Shown: positions 49,371 to 61,015 of the stretch, in pieces
Position numbering within the stretch: position 1 is the first letter of the stretch
Layout of the letters: each line of letters begins with the position of its first letter
NCBI GenBank assembly: GCA_029747015.1
Contig: JAKOGI010000110.1
Span: 62,001-126,000 of the forward strand
Source: Carnegiea gigantea
Lineage: Eukaryota > Streptophyta > Magnoliopsida > Caryophyllales > Cactaceae
Reading direction: 5' to 3'
DNA length: 64,000 bases
Program-made: the position numbers and the translations under genes
The notes under the pieces: model-generated
Seen by the model: the letters and a program-made list of their open reading frames with translations, nothing else
The model's database searches: none
Told to the model about the DNA's origin: nothing

Positions 49371-49741
49371 GCTTTTTGAGAAATTGTTTTTGGGGACCAA
49401 AAACTCATTCAAAACAGCTATTAACTAGACACTCATGCATAATAACTATTTGACTCAGTCAAACTGCCAAAATGCTCCCAAATAACTAATTTTAATTTTG
49501 ATTGTAAAGTTTTTGTAATTGTAATGGGATAAATTCATTTATAAACAATACTTAATTTTATGTGGCGTAAAGTACTTGCAATTTAATTTGCTTTTATTTC
49601 ATCTATTTTAATTATTTGCACCTTTGTTGAATATCTTAATGTCATGATTATGATACTTCACATGAGACTTACTTTACTCTATTCCCTTTAAATTACAATA
49701 ATGTAATATTGTTTAATTTTAGTAAGTAGAGAGTGAAGATT

Positions 49742-49769
49742 ATGATGATGATGATGATGATGATGATGG

Positions 49770-49841
<72 letters not shown>
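49742..49841. repeat. compound microsatellite (GAT)n(TG)n(AG)n
   Basis: Three successive simple repeats in 100 bp; the shorter counterpart lies at 62108-62178. Confidence 0.97.
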
Positions 49842-49845
<4 letters not shown>

Positions 49846-49939
49846 GTCTAGAATATTCAAAAATGCAGTTATAATAAACTTTATCTAATATGAAGAGGAG
49901 AGAGGGGGTGAGGGGGCTTCAAGTCTTTAAACACATGGC

Positions 49940-49949
49940 GGGGGGAGGA
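49940..49949 (+). promoter_or_regulatory. polypurine-tract remnant directly before the left LTR
   Basis: GGGGGGAGGA abuts the TGTAACACCC start of the left LTR exactly as the same ten bases abut the right LTR at 56478-56487. A 5' LTR normally has host DNA here, so this suggests the left LTR was once preceded by internal retrotransposon sequence. Confidence 0.65.
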
Positions 49950-50941
49950 TGTAACACCCGAGATTTTTATTCCCTTCGTTAAGCCGATTCCGCTATTTTA
50001 TATCGTTATAAATTGAAAAAATATCGATGTGCCTGCTTAAGTGCTGTTTTTATTGAAAAGAATATTATTCTTATTTTACTGTTATTGAGGATTAGTATCG
50101 GGTACTACATTGAGTAGATTCCCAAATAAGGCTGGACTGGCAAGTCTTGGGACTACTCCTGCAATTTATTGAATCGAACCTTGGGAATAAATTATGATGT
50201 AACAAGTGGATAAGCTCGTACTAATTATGATGTGACGAGTTAATTATCCAAAACAAAAAAAAAAAGGCAAAAGGGGGCTAAAGCCCCTGCGTTCATTTTG
50301 GGGGCCAGAAGGGTTCGCGAGAGAGGGGGAGGGGGATTCGAAGACCCCTGAGCCCGGCAACTCAGGCAGAGAGAGAGGGAGGCCGGCCGATGGGATGATG
50401 ACGACGACCGGCCGATGCACCCCGGTCGTCCCACACGTCGACAGCCCGAACGCAAACCAGCAGAGAGAGAAAGAGAGAACGGGAGCACCGGTCTGGCCAG
50501 GCGCCGGGTTTCGCCGGTCGATGGCAAGGGTGAGCGTCGAGGTGGCGGACCGGTGGCCTGAGTTCGCCGGCGAGAAAAGGGAAGAGCAGAGTGGATGATT
50601 GGGGCAGCTAAGGTTTCTAGGTTGCAGCCTGAGACTTAATCGAGAATAGCCATGGTGGGTTCGGGCTTCGGGAGTTCGAATTTTACCACCAAATCAACCC
50701 TTATACGGGTCCTTAGCTTGGAGGCAAGGTGGGTTTCCTCTTCCTCCTAGTTATTGTCAATTTCGATGAACGTTTACTGAATATTGTTAATTTTGAAGAA
50801 AGTTTATTGATTATAGTTCGTTCAGGTTGAATTCGAAGTAATCATCAGTAATTCGAGGGAATTGTAACGTAAACTGATCGATGCTTAAAACATACATGTG
50901 AGTCGTACTGAACAAAAATTTATCGATATCTGCAGTGTATC

Positions 50942-50943
<2 letters not shown>

Positions 50944-50998
<55 letters not shown>
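50944..50998. repeat. (AT)n microsatellite in the left LTR only
   Basis: About 27 AT units. The right LTR has only ATATATATAGATATAT at the same place (57482-57497). Confidence 0.95.
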
Positions 50999-51000
<2 letters not shown>

Positions 51001-51262
51001 TATCGATTATATTTGACTTAGCAATTATATAAAGTTTATTGATTATATAAAGTTTATCGATTATATGAAGTTTATACATTCTATAATCGATTATATGAAG
51101 GCGAACGATTATATATGTTTATCGATTATGTGCAATTTATCGATTATGTATATTTATCGATTATATGTGACTTGTCGATTATATGAGATTTAACAATTAT
51201 ATAAATTTTATCGAGTACATGAAATTTATTGAGTATATGTAATTTATCGATTATGTGTATAT
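50999..51262. repeat. degenerate TTTATCGATTATATG tandem array (left LTR)
   Basis: About fourteen imperfect copies of a 16-19-bp unit built around ATCGATTATAT with an AAGTTT linker. The matching, more regular array is at 57497-57850. Confidence 0.85.
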
Positions 51263-52067
51263 ATTACAGTAAACGTTGAAATTAATTGCAATCGTGTGGA
51301 TTGCGTTATGATGTGAGAATCGATTGGTAAAATGATTTTATGACATGATCATTTAAATGATTGCATAGGAATGTTTATAATTCAGGAAGCATGGACCAGA
51401 GGAAATTGTAAAGTAAGTCAAATGATTGCATCAATTACTAGCAATTCGTAAATATATGTGGTGATTTGGTAAGCCGTGAATATATTTAATCATGGCGTAT
51501 AAATTTAGAGTTAACCATCAAGGCTAGTTGAGCCTTTATACGAGTAATAGATAACGGCATCGATACCATCACTATCGTGCCTCTAAATTTTATCGGTTAT
51601 ATATATGTATACATATCAAAGGAAAGTTTGAAATTAACTGCAGTCATATGGGTTACGTTATGATTGGGGAATCGGTTGATAATATGATTTCATGGCGTGA
51701 CTGTACGTGCTAGGTGAAATTCTTTTCCCCTGAGTTGATGAATGCGTGAGATAACATAGACCTTGACTTCAAGTCTTAGAGATCTTTAAAAGTACGTGAA
51801 TGCTTATGTGTAAGATTTCAAAGTGTATTTAAATGTTTATCGGTTGCCTGTTTTAATTGACAAGTCATTGGTAACAAAGTAATCCTAAGTCATCGAACTG
51901 CTCAGCTGAATGTGGCAGGTGACTGGTCAATGGGCCTAGGAATCCTTTTAAGAAAAGACTTAAGTAATGAGCGTTTGATTATGTCGTATCAACTGCTATG
52001 CTCAGCTTAGGTAACTCAGTACCCTCGGTCAAAATTTACATGAAGTTTTCAAGTTTATTTCTCATTG

Positions 52068-52415
52068 CTATGCCAGTAGGCAGAAGTTTCAAAGTTTAAT
52101 ATTTCATTATTCTGCCAATAGGCAGAAAATTCAAGTTCAATGTTTCACTGTTCTACCAGCGGGCAGAGAATTCAAGTTTAATGTTCATTGTTCTGCCAGT
52201 GGCAGAAGATTCAAGTTTAATGTTTCACTGTTCTGCCAGCAGGCAGAGAATCCAAGTTCAATGTTCATTGTTCTGCCAGTGGGGATAAGATTCAAGTTCA
52301 ATGTTTCATTGTTCTGCCAGTAGGCAGATGATTCAAAGTTCTATGTTTCATAAGCCTGTTAATAGGCGGAAACTTCCAAGTCCATATGTCCTATAGTTCT
52401 GCCAATAGCTAGTAG
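52068..52415. repeat. hairpin-forming 41-bp tandem array (left LTR)
   Basis: About eight units, each with TTCTGCC-N4-GGCAGAA, a 6-7-bp perfect or near-perfect stem with a 3-4-base loop (AATA, AGTA, AGCG, AGCA). The spacer is GATTCAAGTTCAATGTTTCA-like. Some units have decayed stems, for example near 52271-52290. Confidence 0.85.
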
Positions 52416-53645
52416 AGTCAAAGTCAAACGTCATAAAGCCCTGTCAACTGGTGGAAAAACCAGGTCAATAGAGAATCCCAGTTCATATGACGGTCTATAA
52501 AACGTTATACCTTTAATAAACAAGCATGTGAAGTTCAAAGGTCGTATTGCTACATCATTAGTCTACTAATCACGTGACATAGTTATATGCTTCACTTGGT
52601 GGTTATTGTTTCATGTTTTATCAAAGGGGTTTATTCCTACATGTGACCTGTTACTGTACGATATAGTGAAATTATCAGTTTAGTATTTCTAACGCATTGA
52701 ACATGATGGTTATTTTAGCGTAAATGCTAAATTCATATAGTCTGTCATTTGACAGCATTTCAACGAAATTTCAATATTTTTATACGGCATAAATTATATG
52801 AAATGAAGTAAACCTTTCATAACAGAAATCCCATCAAGTGGTGTTTAAGGGTTAAACCCTTTCTTTTTATTGAATTTATGAGTTTATATGAATTTCTTAT
52901 GGTAAGTTATTGAGCATGGTTATTTTAGAGTTTAAGCTATTGGAGCGACTGCTATTTCCTTTACTTTGTGGTTTAAATATACTGTAAGGTAAGTGAGTTC
53001 TTCGAGGGAAGGAATTACGAATAACTTTTGTAAGTTATTCTTGCATTTAAAGTATTGTTTTGAGAGAAGGGGTTATCCACTGAGCGATTGTTGCTCATTC
53101 CCATGTATTATTGCTGTTCCCTTCCCAGGTGTATGAGATATCAGGTAAAAGCCGGTCCAAGTAAGCCGAGATGGAGTCACTGCCGTCATAAGAATAAAGT
53201 TGTATGCTTTGTATGCGAGTTGCAAGATGAATTGATGTAATGGCTTGTATTTAAGTCCGTGTGTGCCTATTTTGCATATCATCTAGAGTCGCTCTGTATG
53301 GCCATGTGAGCCAACCATCTAAGTTGCCCATCATTACTTATAGTGGGATGCAAACCCAGTACTCCAGACGTGTGGCCCGTAGAGTTGTACTTTTCATTGT
53401 TCATATGTTTTAGTGTTGAACTGCGTTGGTTGGCATGCTCCGGGCGAGTGGCCCGTAGAACGGTGAACTACGGCAGGTGGCTGTTGAGTTAGTTGGTTTT
53501 ATTGCCGTTTTTCATTACAGAAAATTTAATGTAAGGCTTTAAGCCTGGGAAATAGTAAGGTTTCAGAGGAAACTCTGTCCGTTTCGTCCCAGAATTTAAA
53601 GAAAAATGCAAACACCCCTAGCCATAGGGTTGGGGGCGTTACAGA

Positions 53646-53657
53646 TGGTATCAGAGT
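53646..53657 (+). promoter_or_regulatory. primer-binding site of the LARD
   Basis: TGGTATCAGAGT begins two bases after the left LTR and matches the complement of the 3' end of initiator-Met tRNA. Confidence 0.92.
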
Positions 53658-56476
53658 AAGGTCCTGCGACCATAGGCCACGACCTAAGTCTTGAATTGCA
53701 TATAGTTGTCTAAGAATGCCTTATGATGAGGTGCTATTTGATGTTCCATTTTGTGCAAATATGTTTTGATATAAAAGTCATTGTGTCAAGTTGGCTATGT
53801 GTGGCTTGAGTAAGCTGCTTAATTGAAAGAATGAGTCGCTTGGTAGGGCAAGCTGAGTGTTAGCACAGTAATGATGGTCTTGTATAAATGCTTTAGTGAT
53901 GCCTCAGTGAATTGAAGCAAAGGTGTAAAATGTTTGAGCTCTAAGCTCCTTCTTGTTCTAAAGTACGATTTATTCCTTGGGCCCCATAATGGAGTGAGCA
54001 GATGTGTTTCATGATTAGTAGATAAAAGGGCTAAAAGCAGCCAAATTACTTTTCTATCGAAACCTGGAGACATCGAAAGTTAAAGGTCTTCCTAAACAGT
54101 GAGTTAAAGTTTTGTCTCGCATTGAAAGACATTTCCTACTATACAAGTTAAACCTCACTGTTACGTCTAAAGATGTGCATTTGTATTGCAATGATGTTTT
54201 GGATGCTTACATGCCAAGGTGCTTATGTTGCTTGAAGTGTAAATGATAAGTTGTACGTGATTAGTGATTACTTCCCTTGGCTGAAAGTGCTTTTGGACAA
54301 CACCCTATTATGTCACGTACGTGTCAACATTTTTTCCAATACTATTACGTGCATGTCAAGGGAACTAAGTAAGAACTTCATACGCGTGCATGTCAGTGTG
54401 AGTGCTAATAACGCTCGGATATGGCCTTAGATTGGATTGTTATGTACATAGGAAGACATCCTTCCCTTTCAGCATGTAACTACTGTTACCCTTGAGCTTA
54501 CTCATCATTATGCTCGTCGTGGCATGAAACGCTATTTATATGATAGGATTAATAGTGTACTGGTCATGTCAACCTTGACACACCTAGAGGGGAAATAAAA
54601 GAAAAAACCTGACAGACTTTGAAATTGTTATGCCACATGTATCATCTCGCTTTTACCCGAGGTGAGGATTTATGCCTTTTTCGCATTGTTTATGCACTAA
54701 TACCAAGTGTTGAGGCTGGAATTGCTCATAGAGAAGCTAGAACCCTTCCACCCATGCTAAGAATGCCTTGGACCCCTACGATTACCTTATGAGACAAATA
54801 CATTGCAAAGCTTCGATGCATGTTTATAAGACCATTGATGCCATTGGTTTTACTCCTGGTTAGTTGATTGATGGCTAATTTCTAATGATTTTAGACAAGC
54901 CCCAAGACATAGATTCCACCAGAGAGCTGCAAGCAAGTATACTTGTATAAATGACTTTTTGTGCGGCATTATTGTGAACCTGTGTGTTTGAAGCATAACC
55001 ATAGCACTATGAACAATGTGGGGACCCTGGAAACTTGTATAGTTACATGGAATGCTATGTATGGTCCCTTGTATGTTTTATAAGTGAATGGTCTACGAAA
55101 TAAACCATTTGATGCTTGATCACCTTGATTTTTATTGGGTATGTTGTTTAGTTGATCAAACAGCATCCCCTACATGAGTATTGTTTCCTGTAGTTATCGC
55201 TGGCTAACCAGTACATAGCATTTCGTCCATATATTGTGGTTAAATGACTAGCTCTGCACCTACTTCATAGCATGACTGTCCGAGTATGGCCTTTAACAAA
55301 TCGAGTGGTTACCTTTGGACGGATCATTGAATGGTATGTTAGAATATTCATGATTGTAATGGAGTTACTCATTTTCTATTGGAAGTAAGGTCTATGCTTC
55401 TTATGATTGATTGAGTGGCTAGGTGCTCATATGTTTAGTGGAAGGATATGATGATCATGGGAGTTTATAGTCGCATAGGGTTGCCTTGCATACTTTATGC
55501 TTTGGCCATACCACATGCTAACGTACTTGTGATCCTACCTGAATGCGCATGTTTAAAGCATATGTATGGATATGTGAAAAATAACCCTCACAAGGTTCAA
55601 TTGAGTATCTGGCCTAATGTGATTGAGTCATTTTGCATTATGTGTTGCACAATGAGCTTTATGTGATACATGGTAGCTTTCATAGAAAAACCATGAACAG
55701 TGCCCTACTGCCAATGCTATCCCACTATACCCTAGCCATTAGGTGGAATTCTCTCCCATCCAGTTGTCTGGTGGCAAGACATGACACCCTTTTACATGTT
55801 ATCCCTTCCATTTCTTGAGACATGTCTACATATGTATGTACTTGTTCATGAGTACCTTATATATAATGGTTGAACTCAAGATCATATAGAAGTTTTGCCG
55901 TAACCCTTTATCGCATACGACTTTTGGGCTGTAAACTCTGAATCATTGATTCCATTAACTGTCGTTGTGCCAAAGCAAACTTATGTGATATTGTATGATA
56001 CCCTCATCATTCTAGAGTGTCATTGGGATCACAAGGATAACCGTTCTAAGCCTAAAAGTGATTTAAATCCATGTTTTAGAATGAAACTATCTACGTACGA
56101 CCCTTCAAGGTTATGACCTGATGTCACACCCTTGGGACGCCAACTCAGGGCGAGGCATGTGCATAGAGTTCCTAGTCATAATACGAATAGTGTTTAGATG
56201 ATCCCAAGGTCTGTGCCTCTTTCAAAAGTGAGTTAATAGGGTTTTCCATGCCAACCCATGTGCCCTCTTCAATGCAAATTACCCTCAGTGCCTGAGTAGA
56301 GTGAGTAGACGCTTGAAAAGGGTGTCGAGGTGGTGACTGGATATCATACGCTCTTTCTTGATTTTAATTCATTATACGACAGATTTGTGATTCTGTTATG
56401 CAGATTGTACCATGTGTATGCGCATGTGTGAATGATTTAACCATAGACCCTGAAATTTCGGGGACGAAATTCTTTT

Positions 56477-56487
56477 AGGGGGGAGGA
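56477..56487 (+). promoter_or_regulatory. polypurine tract of the LARD
   Basis: AGGGGGGAGGA ends directly at the right LTR, in the context GACGAAATTCTTTTAGG that is typical of plant gypsy elements. Confidence 0.95.
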
Positions 56488-57496
56488 TGTAACACCCGAG
56501 ATTTTTATCCCCTTCAATAAGCCGATTCCGCTATTTTATATTGTTATAAATTGAAATAATATCGATGTGCCTGCTTAAGTACTGTTTTTATTGAAAAGAA
56601 TATTATTCTTATTTTACTGTTATTGAAGATTAGTATCGGGCACTACATTGAGTAGATTTCCAAATAGGGCTGGACTGGCAAGCCTTGGGACTAGTCCTGT
56701 AATTTATTGAATCGAATCTTGGGAATAAATTATGATATGACAAGTGGATAAGCTCATATTAATTATGATGTGACGAGGTAATTATCCCCAAAAAAAAGGC
56801 AAAAGGGGGCTAAAACCCTGCGTTCATTTTGGGGGCCGGAAGAGATCATGAGAGAGGGGGAGGGGGATTCGAAGACGCCTGAGCCCGGCAACTCAGAGCA
56901 GAGAGAGAGGGAGGTCGGCCGGTGGGATGATGACGACGACCGGCCGATGCACCCCGGTCGTCCCATACGCCGGCAGCCCGAACGCAAGCCAGCAGAGAGA
57001 GAGAGAGAGAGAGAGAATGGGAGCACTGGTCTGGCCAGGCGCCGGGTTTGGCCGATCGACGGCGAGGGTGGGCGTCGAGGTGGCGGACCGGTGGCCTGAG
57101 TTCATCGGCTAGAAAAGGGAAAAGTAGAGTGGATGATTGGGGCAGCTAGGGTTTCTGGGTTGCGGCCCGGGGCTCAATTGAGAATAGCCATGGTGGGTTC
57201 GGGCTTCGGGAGTTCAAATTCTACCATCAAATCAACCCTTATATGGGTCCTTAGCTTGGAGGTAAGGTGGGTTTCCTCTTCCTCCTAGTTATTGTCAATT
57301 TCGATGAACGTTTACTGAATATTGTTAATTTTGATGAAAGTTTATTGATTATAGTTCGTTCAGGTTGAATTCGAAGTAATCATCAGTAATTCAAGGGAAT
57401 TGTAACGTAAACTGATCGATGCTTAAAACATACATGTGAATCGTACTGAACAAAAGTTTATCGATATCTACAGTGTATCGAATATATATAGATATA

Positions 57497-57850
57497 TGTT
57501 TATCGATTATATATGAAGTTTATTGATTATATGAAGTTTATTGATTATATGAAGTTTATTGATTATATGTCGTTTATCGATTATGTGAAGTTTATCGATT
57601 ATCTAAAGTTTCTCGATTATATGAAGTTTATTGATTATATAAAGTTTATCGATTATATAAAGTTTATACATTCTATAATCGATTATATGAAGTCGAACGA
57701 TTATATATGTTTATCGATTGTGTGCAGTTTATCGATTATGTATATTTATCAATTATATGTGACTTATTGATTATATGAGGTTTAACAATTATATAAATTT
57801 TATCGATTACATGAAGTTTATTGAGTATATGTAATTTATCGATTTTGTGT
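57497..57850. repeat. TTTATCGATTATATG tandem array (right LTR)
   Basis: Contains a run of regular 18-bp units TTTATTGATTATATGAAG (57513-57620) among less regular copies. Because 18 is a multiple of three, the array reads as a repeated M-K-F-I-D-Y frame, which is not a credible protein. Confidence 0.9.
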
Positions 57851-58658
57851 ATATATTACAGTAAACGTTGAAATTAATTGCAATCGTGTAGATTGCGTTA
57901 TGATGTGAGAATCGATTGGTAAAATAATTTTATGACATGATCATTTAAATGATTGCATAGGAATGTTTATAATTCAGGAAGTGCGGAACAGAGGAAATTG
58001 TAAAGTAAGTCAAATGATTGCATCAATTACTAGCAATTCGTAAATATATGTGGTGATTTGGTAAGGCGTGAATATATTTAATCATGGCGTATAAATTTAG
58101 AGTTAACCATCAAGGCTAGTTCAGCCTTTATACAAGTAATAGATAACGGCATCGATACTATCACTATCGTGCCTCTAAATTTTATCGGTTATATATATAT
58201 GTGTACATATCAAAGTAATGTTTGAAATTAACTGCAGTCATATGGGTTATGTTATGATTGGGGAACCGGTTGATAATATGATTTCATGGCGTGACTGTAC
58301 GTGCTAGGTGAAATTCTTTTCCCCTGAGTTGATGAATGCATGAGATAACATAGACCTTGACTTCAAGTCTTAGAGATCTTTAAAAGTACGTGAATGTTTA
58401 TGTGTAAGATTTCAAAGTGTATTTAAATGTTTATCGGTTGCCTGTTTTAATTGACAAGTTATTGGTAACAAAGTAATCCTAAGTCATCGAATTGCTCAGC
58501 CGAATGAGGCCGGTGACCAGTCAATGGGCCTAGGAATCCTTTTAAGAAATGACTTAAGTAATGAGCGTTCGATTATGTCGTATCCTGCTATGCTCAGCTT
58601 AGGTGACCCAGTACCCTCGGTCAAAGTTTACATGAAGTTTTCAAGTTTATTGTTCATT

Positions 58659-59075
58659 GCTCTGCCAGTAGGCAGAAGTTTCAAAGTTCAATGTTTTATT
58701 GTTCTGCCAATAGGCAGAAGATTCAAGTTCAATGTTTCACTGTTCTGCCAGCGGGCAGAGAATTCAAGTTTAATGTTCATTGTTCTGCCAGTGGGCAGAA
58801 GATTCAAGTTCAATGTTTCACTGTTCTACCGAGAATTCAAGTTTAATGTTCATTGTTCTACCAGTAGGCAGAAGATTCAAGTTCAATGTTTCACTGTTCT
58901 GCCAGCAAACAGAGAATTCAAGTTCAATGTTCATTGTTCTGCCAGTGGGCAGAAGATTCAAATTCAATGTTTAATTGTTCTGCCAGTAGGTAGATGATTC
59001 AAAGTTCCATGTTTCATAAGCCTGTTAATAGGCGGAAACTTCCAAGTCCATATGTCCTATAGTTCTGCCAATAGG
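58659..59075. repeat. hairpin-forming 41-bp tandem array (right LTR)
   Basis: About ten units with TCTGCC-N4-GGCAGA stems at 58661, 58703, 58744, 58784, 58857 (one mismatch), 58938 and others. One unit near 58827 has lost its hairpin and another near 58897 has a decayed right arm. Spacing is about 40-42 bp. Confidence 0.88.
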
Positions 59076-60509
59076 TAGTAGAGTTAAAGTCAAACGTCAT
59101 AAAGCCTTGTCAACTGATGGAAAAAGCAGGTCAATAGAGAATCCCAGTTCATATGACAGTCTATAGAACGTTATACCTTTAATAAACAAGCATGTGAAGT
59201 TCAAAGGTCGTATTGCGACATCACTAGTCTACTAATAATGTGACATAGTTATATGCTTCACTTGGTGGTTATTGTTCCATGTTTTATCAAAGGGGTTAAT
59301 TCCTGCATGTGACCTGTTACTGTACGGTATAGTGAAATTATCATTTTAGTATTTCTAACGCATTGAACATGATGATTATTTTAGCGTAAATGCTAAATTC
59401 ATATAATATGTCATCTGACAGTATTTCAACGAAATTTCAATATTTTTATACGGCATAAATTATATGAAATGAAGTAAACGTTTCATAACAGAAATCCCAG
59501 CAAGTGGTGTTTAAGGGTTAAACCCTTTCTTTTTATTGAATTTATGAGTTTATATGAATTTCTTATGGTAAGTTATTGAGCATGGTTATTTTAGAGTTTA
59601 AGCTGTTGGAGCGACTGCGATTTCTCTTGCTTCGTGGTTTAAATATACGGTAAGGTAAGTGAGTTCTTCGAGGGAAGGAATTACGAACAACTTTTGTAAG
59701 TTATTCCTGCATTTAAAGTATTGTTTTGGGAGAAGGGATTATCCACTGAGCGATTGTTGCTCATTTCCATGTATTATTGTTGTTCCCTTCCCAGGTTTAT
59801 GAGATATCAGGTAAAAGCCGGTCCAAGTAAGCCGAGATAGAGTCATTGCCGTCATAAGAATAAAGTTGTATGCTTTGTATGCAAGTTGCAAGATGAATTG
59901 ATGTAATGGCTTGTATTTAAGTCCGTGTGTGCCTATTTTGCATATCATCTAGAGTCGCTCTGTATGGCCATGTGAGCCAACCATCTAAGTTGCCGATCAT
60001 TGCTTATAGTGGGATGTAAACCTAGTACTCCGGACGTGTAGCTCGTGGAGTTGTACTTTTCATTGTTCATATGTTTTAGTGTTGAACTGCATTGGTTGGT
60101 ATGCTCTGGGCGAGTGGCCCGTAGAGCGATGAATTCCGGCGGGTGGCCGTTGAGTTAGTTGGTTTTATTGCCGTTTTTCATTGCAGGAAATTTAATGTAA
60201 GGCTTTAAGCCTGGAAAATGGTCAATTTTCAGGGGAAACTCTATCCGTTTCGTCCCAAGATTTAAAGAAAAATGCTAACACTCCTAGCCATAGGGTTGGG
60301 GGCGTTACAATTGCATTTAGTTTAAAGTATTTAATTAGGTCTTGTTTAGCAAACAGATGTTAACTCTTTGTATTAACTGTTTGTTGTTAGTCATTTGTGT
60401 CACTTGTTTTATTAGCTTATTATATTAGCTATTTATAAAAAATAGTGATTGGTGAAATTGGTTGTTTATATAGAATTTGTTTGGTAAATTACTTCTCTAC
60501 CCTTAACTC

Positions 60510-60512
<3 letters not shown>

Positions 60513-60585
<73 letters not shown>
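60513..60585. repeat. (TTA)n microsatellite
   Basis: About 24 ATT/TTA triplets; gives an artefactual poly-Tyr frame. Confidence 0.95.
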
Positions 60586-60586
<1 letters not shown>

Positions 60587-61015
60587 ATATATACACACAC
60601 GCATATTATTTTTGTTCTTTAGTATTCAATTTTCTTCTCAATATTTATGAATTAAAATTTAACTAATATGTACAATAACATTTATTCATAAAGTCCAACT
60701 TTATTAATTGTATTTTTTTTTTATATAATCTTCTTTTTAGTATTACAAGGTAAATTTACACAACGTCTACTATCCATAATATTGGTTGCTTTCCATTTGG
60801 ACATAGTTTTCATTTATTAGTAGTACGTTATTATTTTTATCACGTGAAATTTACATTATACTTAAACTATTTATTGTTAAAATTAGTTTACAAAAGTGAT
60901 TTAACATTTTTGTTGAAAATGGCAATTGGTATAATCTAGGTCAACCTTTGAACATTTTGGTCATTTAAAAAACAAAATGCAAACGACCACTCCAATAGGG
61001 TATTTGGTTTGATCA

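Larger units (their letters stand above)
48005..49435. mobile_element. MITE-like element (copy 5) with nested insertions
   Basis: The left end TTGTTTAGCAAACAGATG and the right end CAGCTATTAACTAGACACTC form degenerate inverse termini like those of the other copies. The interior is enlarged by the TTA microsatellite and by a GGGTCGGG-type element at about 48687-49370. Confidence 0.4.
47976..49939. repeat. left copy (A) of a ~2-kb direct duplication
   Basis: From AATTGCATTTAGTTTAAAG to AAACACATGGC this 1,964-bp segment matches 60310-62277 in the same orientation, about 95% by eye over the parts compared. It holds a MITE-like element, a TTA microsatellite, a GGGTCGGG-rich element and a compound microsatellite, all repeated in the right copy. 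It ends exactly where the polypurine-like GGGGGGAGGA and the left LTR begin. Confidence 0.93.
49950..53643 (+). repeat. left LTR of the LARD (3,694 bp)
   Basis: TGTAACACCC...GGGGGCGTTACA. It contains a G/C-rich leader-like part (about 50275-50600), an (AT)n run, a degenerate 16-19-bp TTTATCGATTATATG repeat array and a hairpin repeat array. It is 128 bp shorter than the right LTR. Confidence 0.93.
53644..56487 (+). other. internal region of the LARD, no coding capacity
   Basis: 2,844 bp between the LTRs. The longest open frames are under 90 codons and lie in mixed frames without zinc knuckle, D-S/T-G, Y-x-DD or DDE-type motifs. The start holds the primer-binding site and the end the polypurine tract. 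Confidence 0.8.
49950..60309 (+). mobile_element. non-coding long-LTR retrotransposon (LARD, Del/Tekay-like gypsy derivative)
   Basis: The element is 10,360 bp: left LTR 49950-53643, internal region 53644-56487, right LTR 56488-60309. The LTRs start TGTAACACCCGAG and end GGGGGCGTTACA. An initiator-Met tRNA primer-binding site follows the left LTR by two bases, and a polypurine tract with the gypsy-type context GGGGACGAAATTCTTTTAGG precedes the right LTR. No gag, protease, polymerase or integrase motif was found in the 2.8-kb interior, so it fits the large retrotransposon derivative class, which needs enzymes from an autonomous relative. LTR identity by eye is about 94%, so it is older than the Copia insertion. 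The bases outside the two ends (GAGGA and ATTGC) do not match, so there is no target duplication. Confidence 0.92.
56488..60309 (+). repeat. right LTR of the LARD (3,822 bp)
   Basis: Collinear with the left LTR. It is longer mainly in the TTTATCGATTATATG array and the hairpin array, but lacks the long AT run. It ends GGGGGCGTTACA and is followed at once by the right copy of the duplicated flank. Confidence 0.93.

Noticed and set aside
50395..50598. Plus-strand 67-codon frame in the G/C-rich LTR leader, with a similar one at 56927-57112
   Set aside because: Lies in the LTR, differs by frame-changing indels between the two LTRs, and has no recognised homologue.
57513..57770. Repeat protein of M-K-F-I-D-Y units
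   Set aside because: An 18-bp DNA tandem repeat inside an LTR gives this frame; the left LTR lacks it.
58524..58997. 157-codon Cys/Gln-rich repeat frame
   Set aside because: It follows from the ~42-bp hairpin array in the LTR; the left LTR has stops at matching positions.
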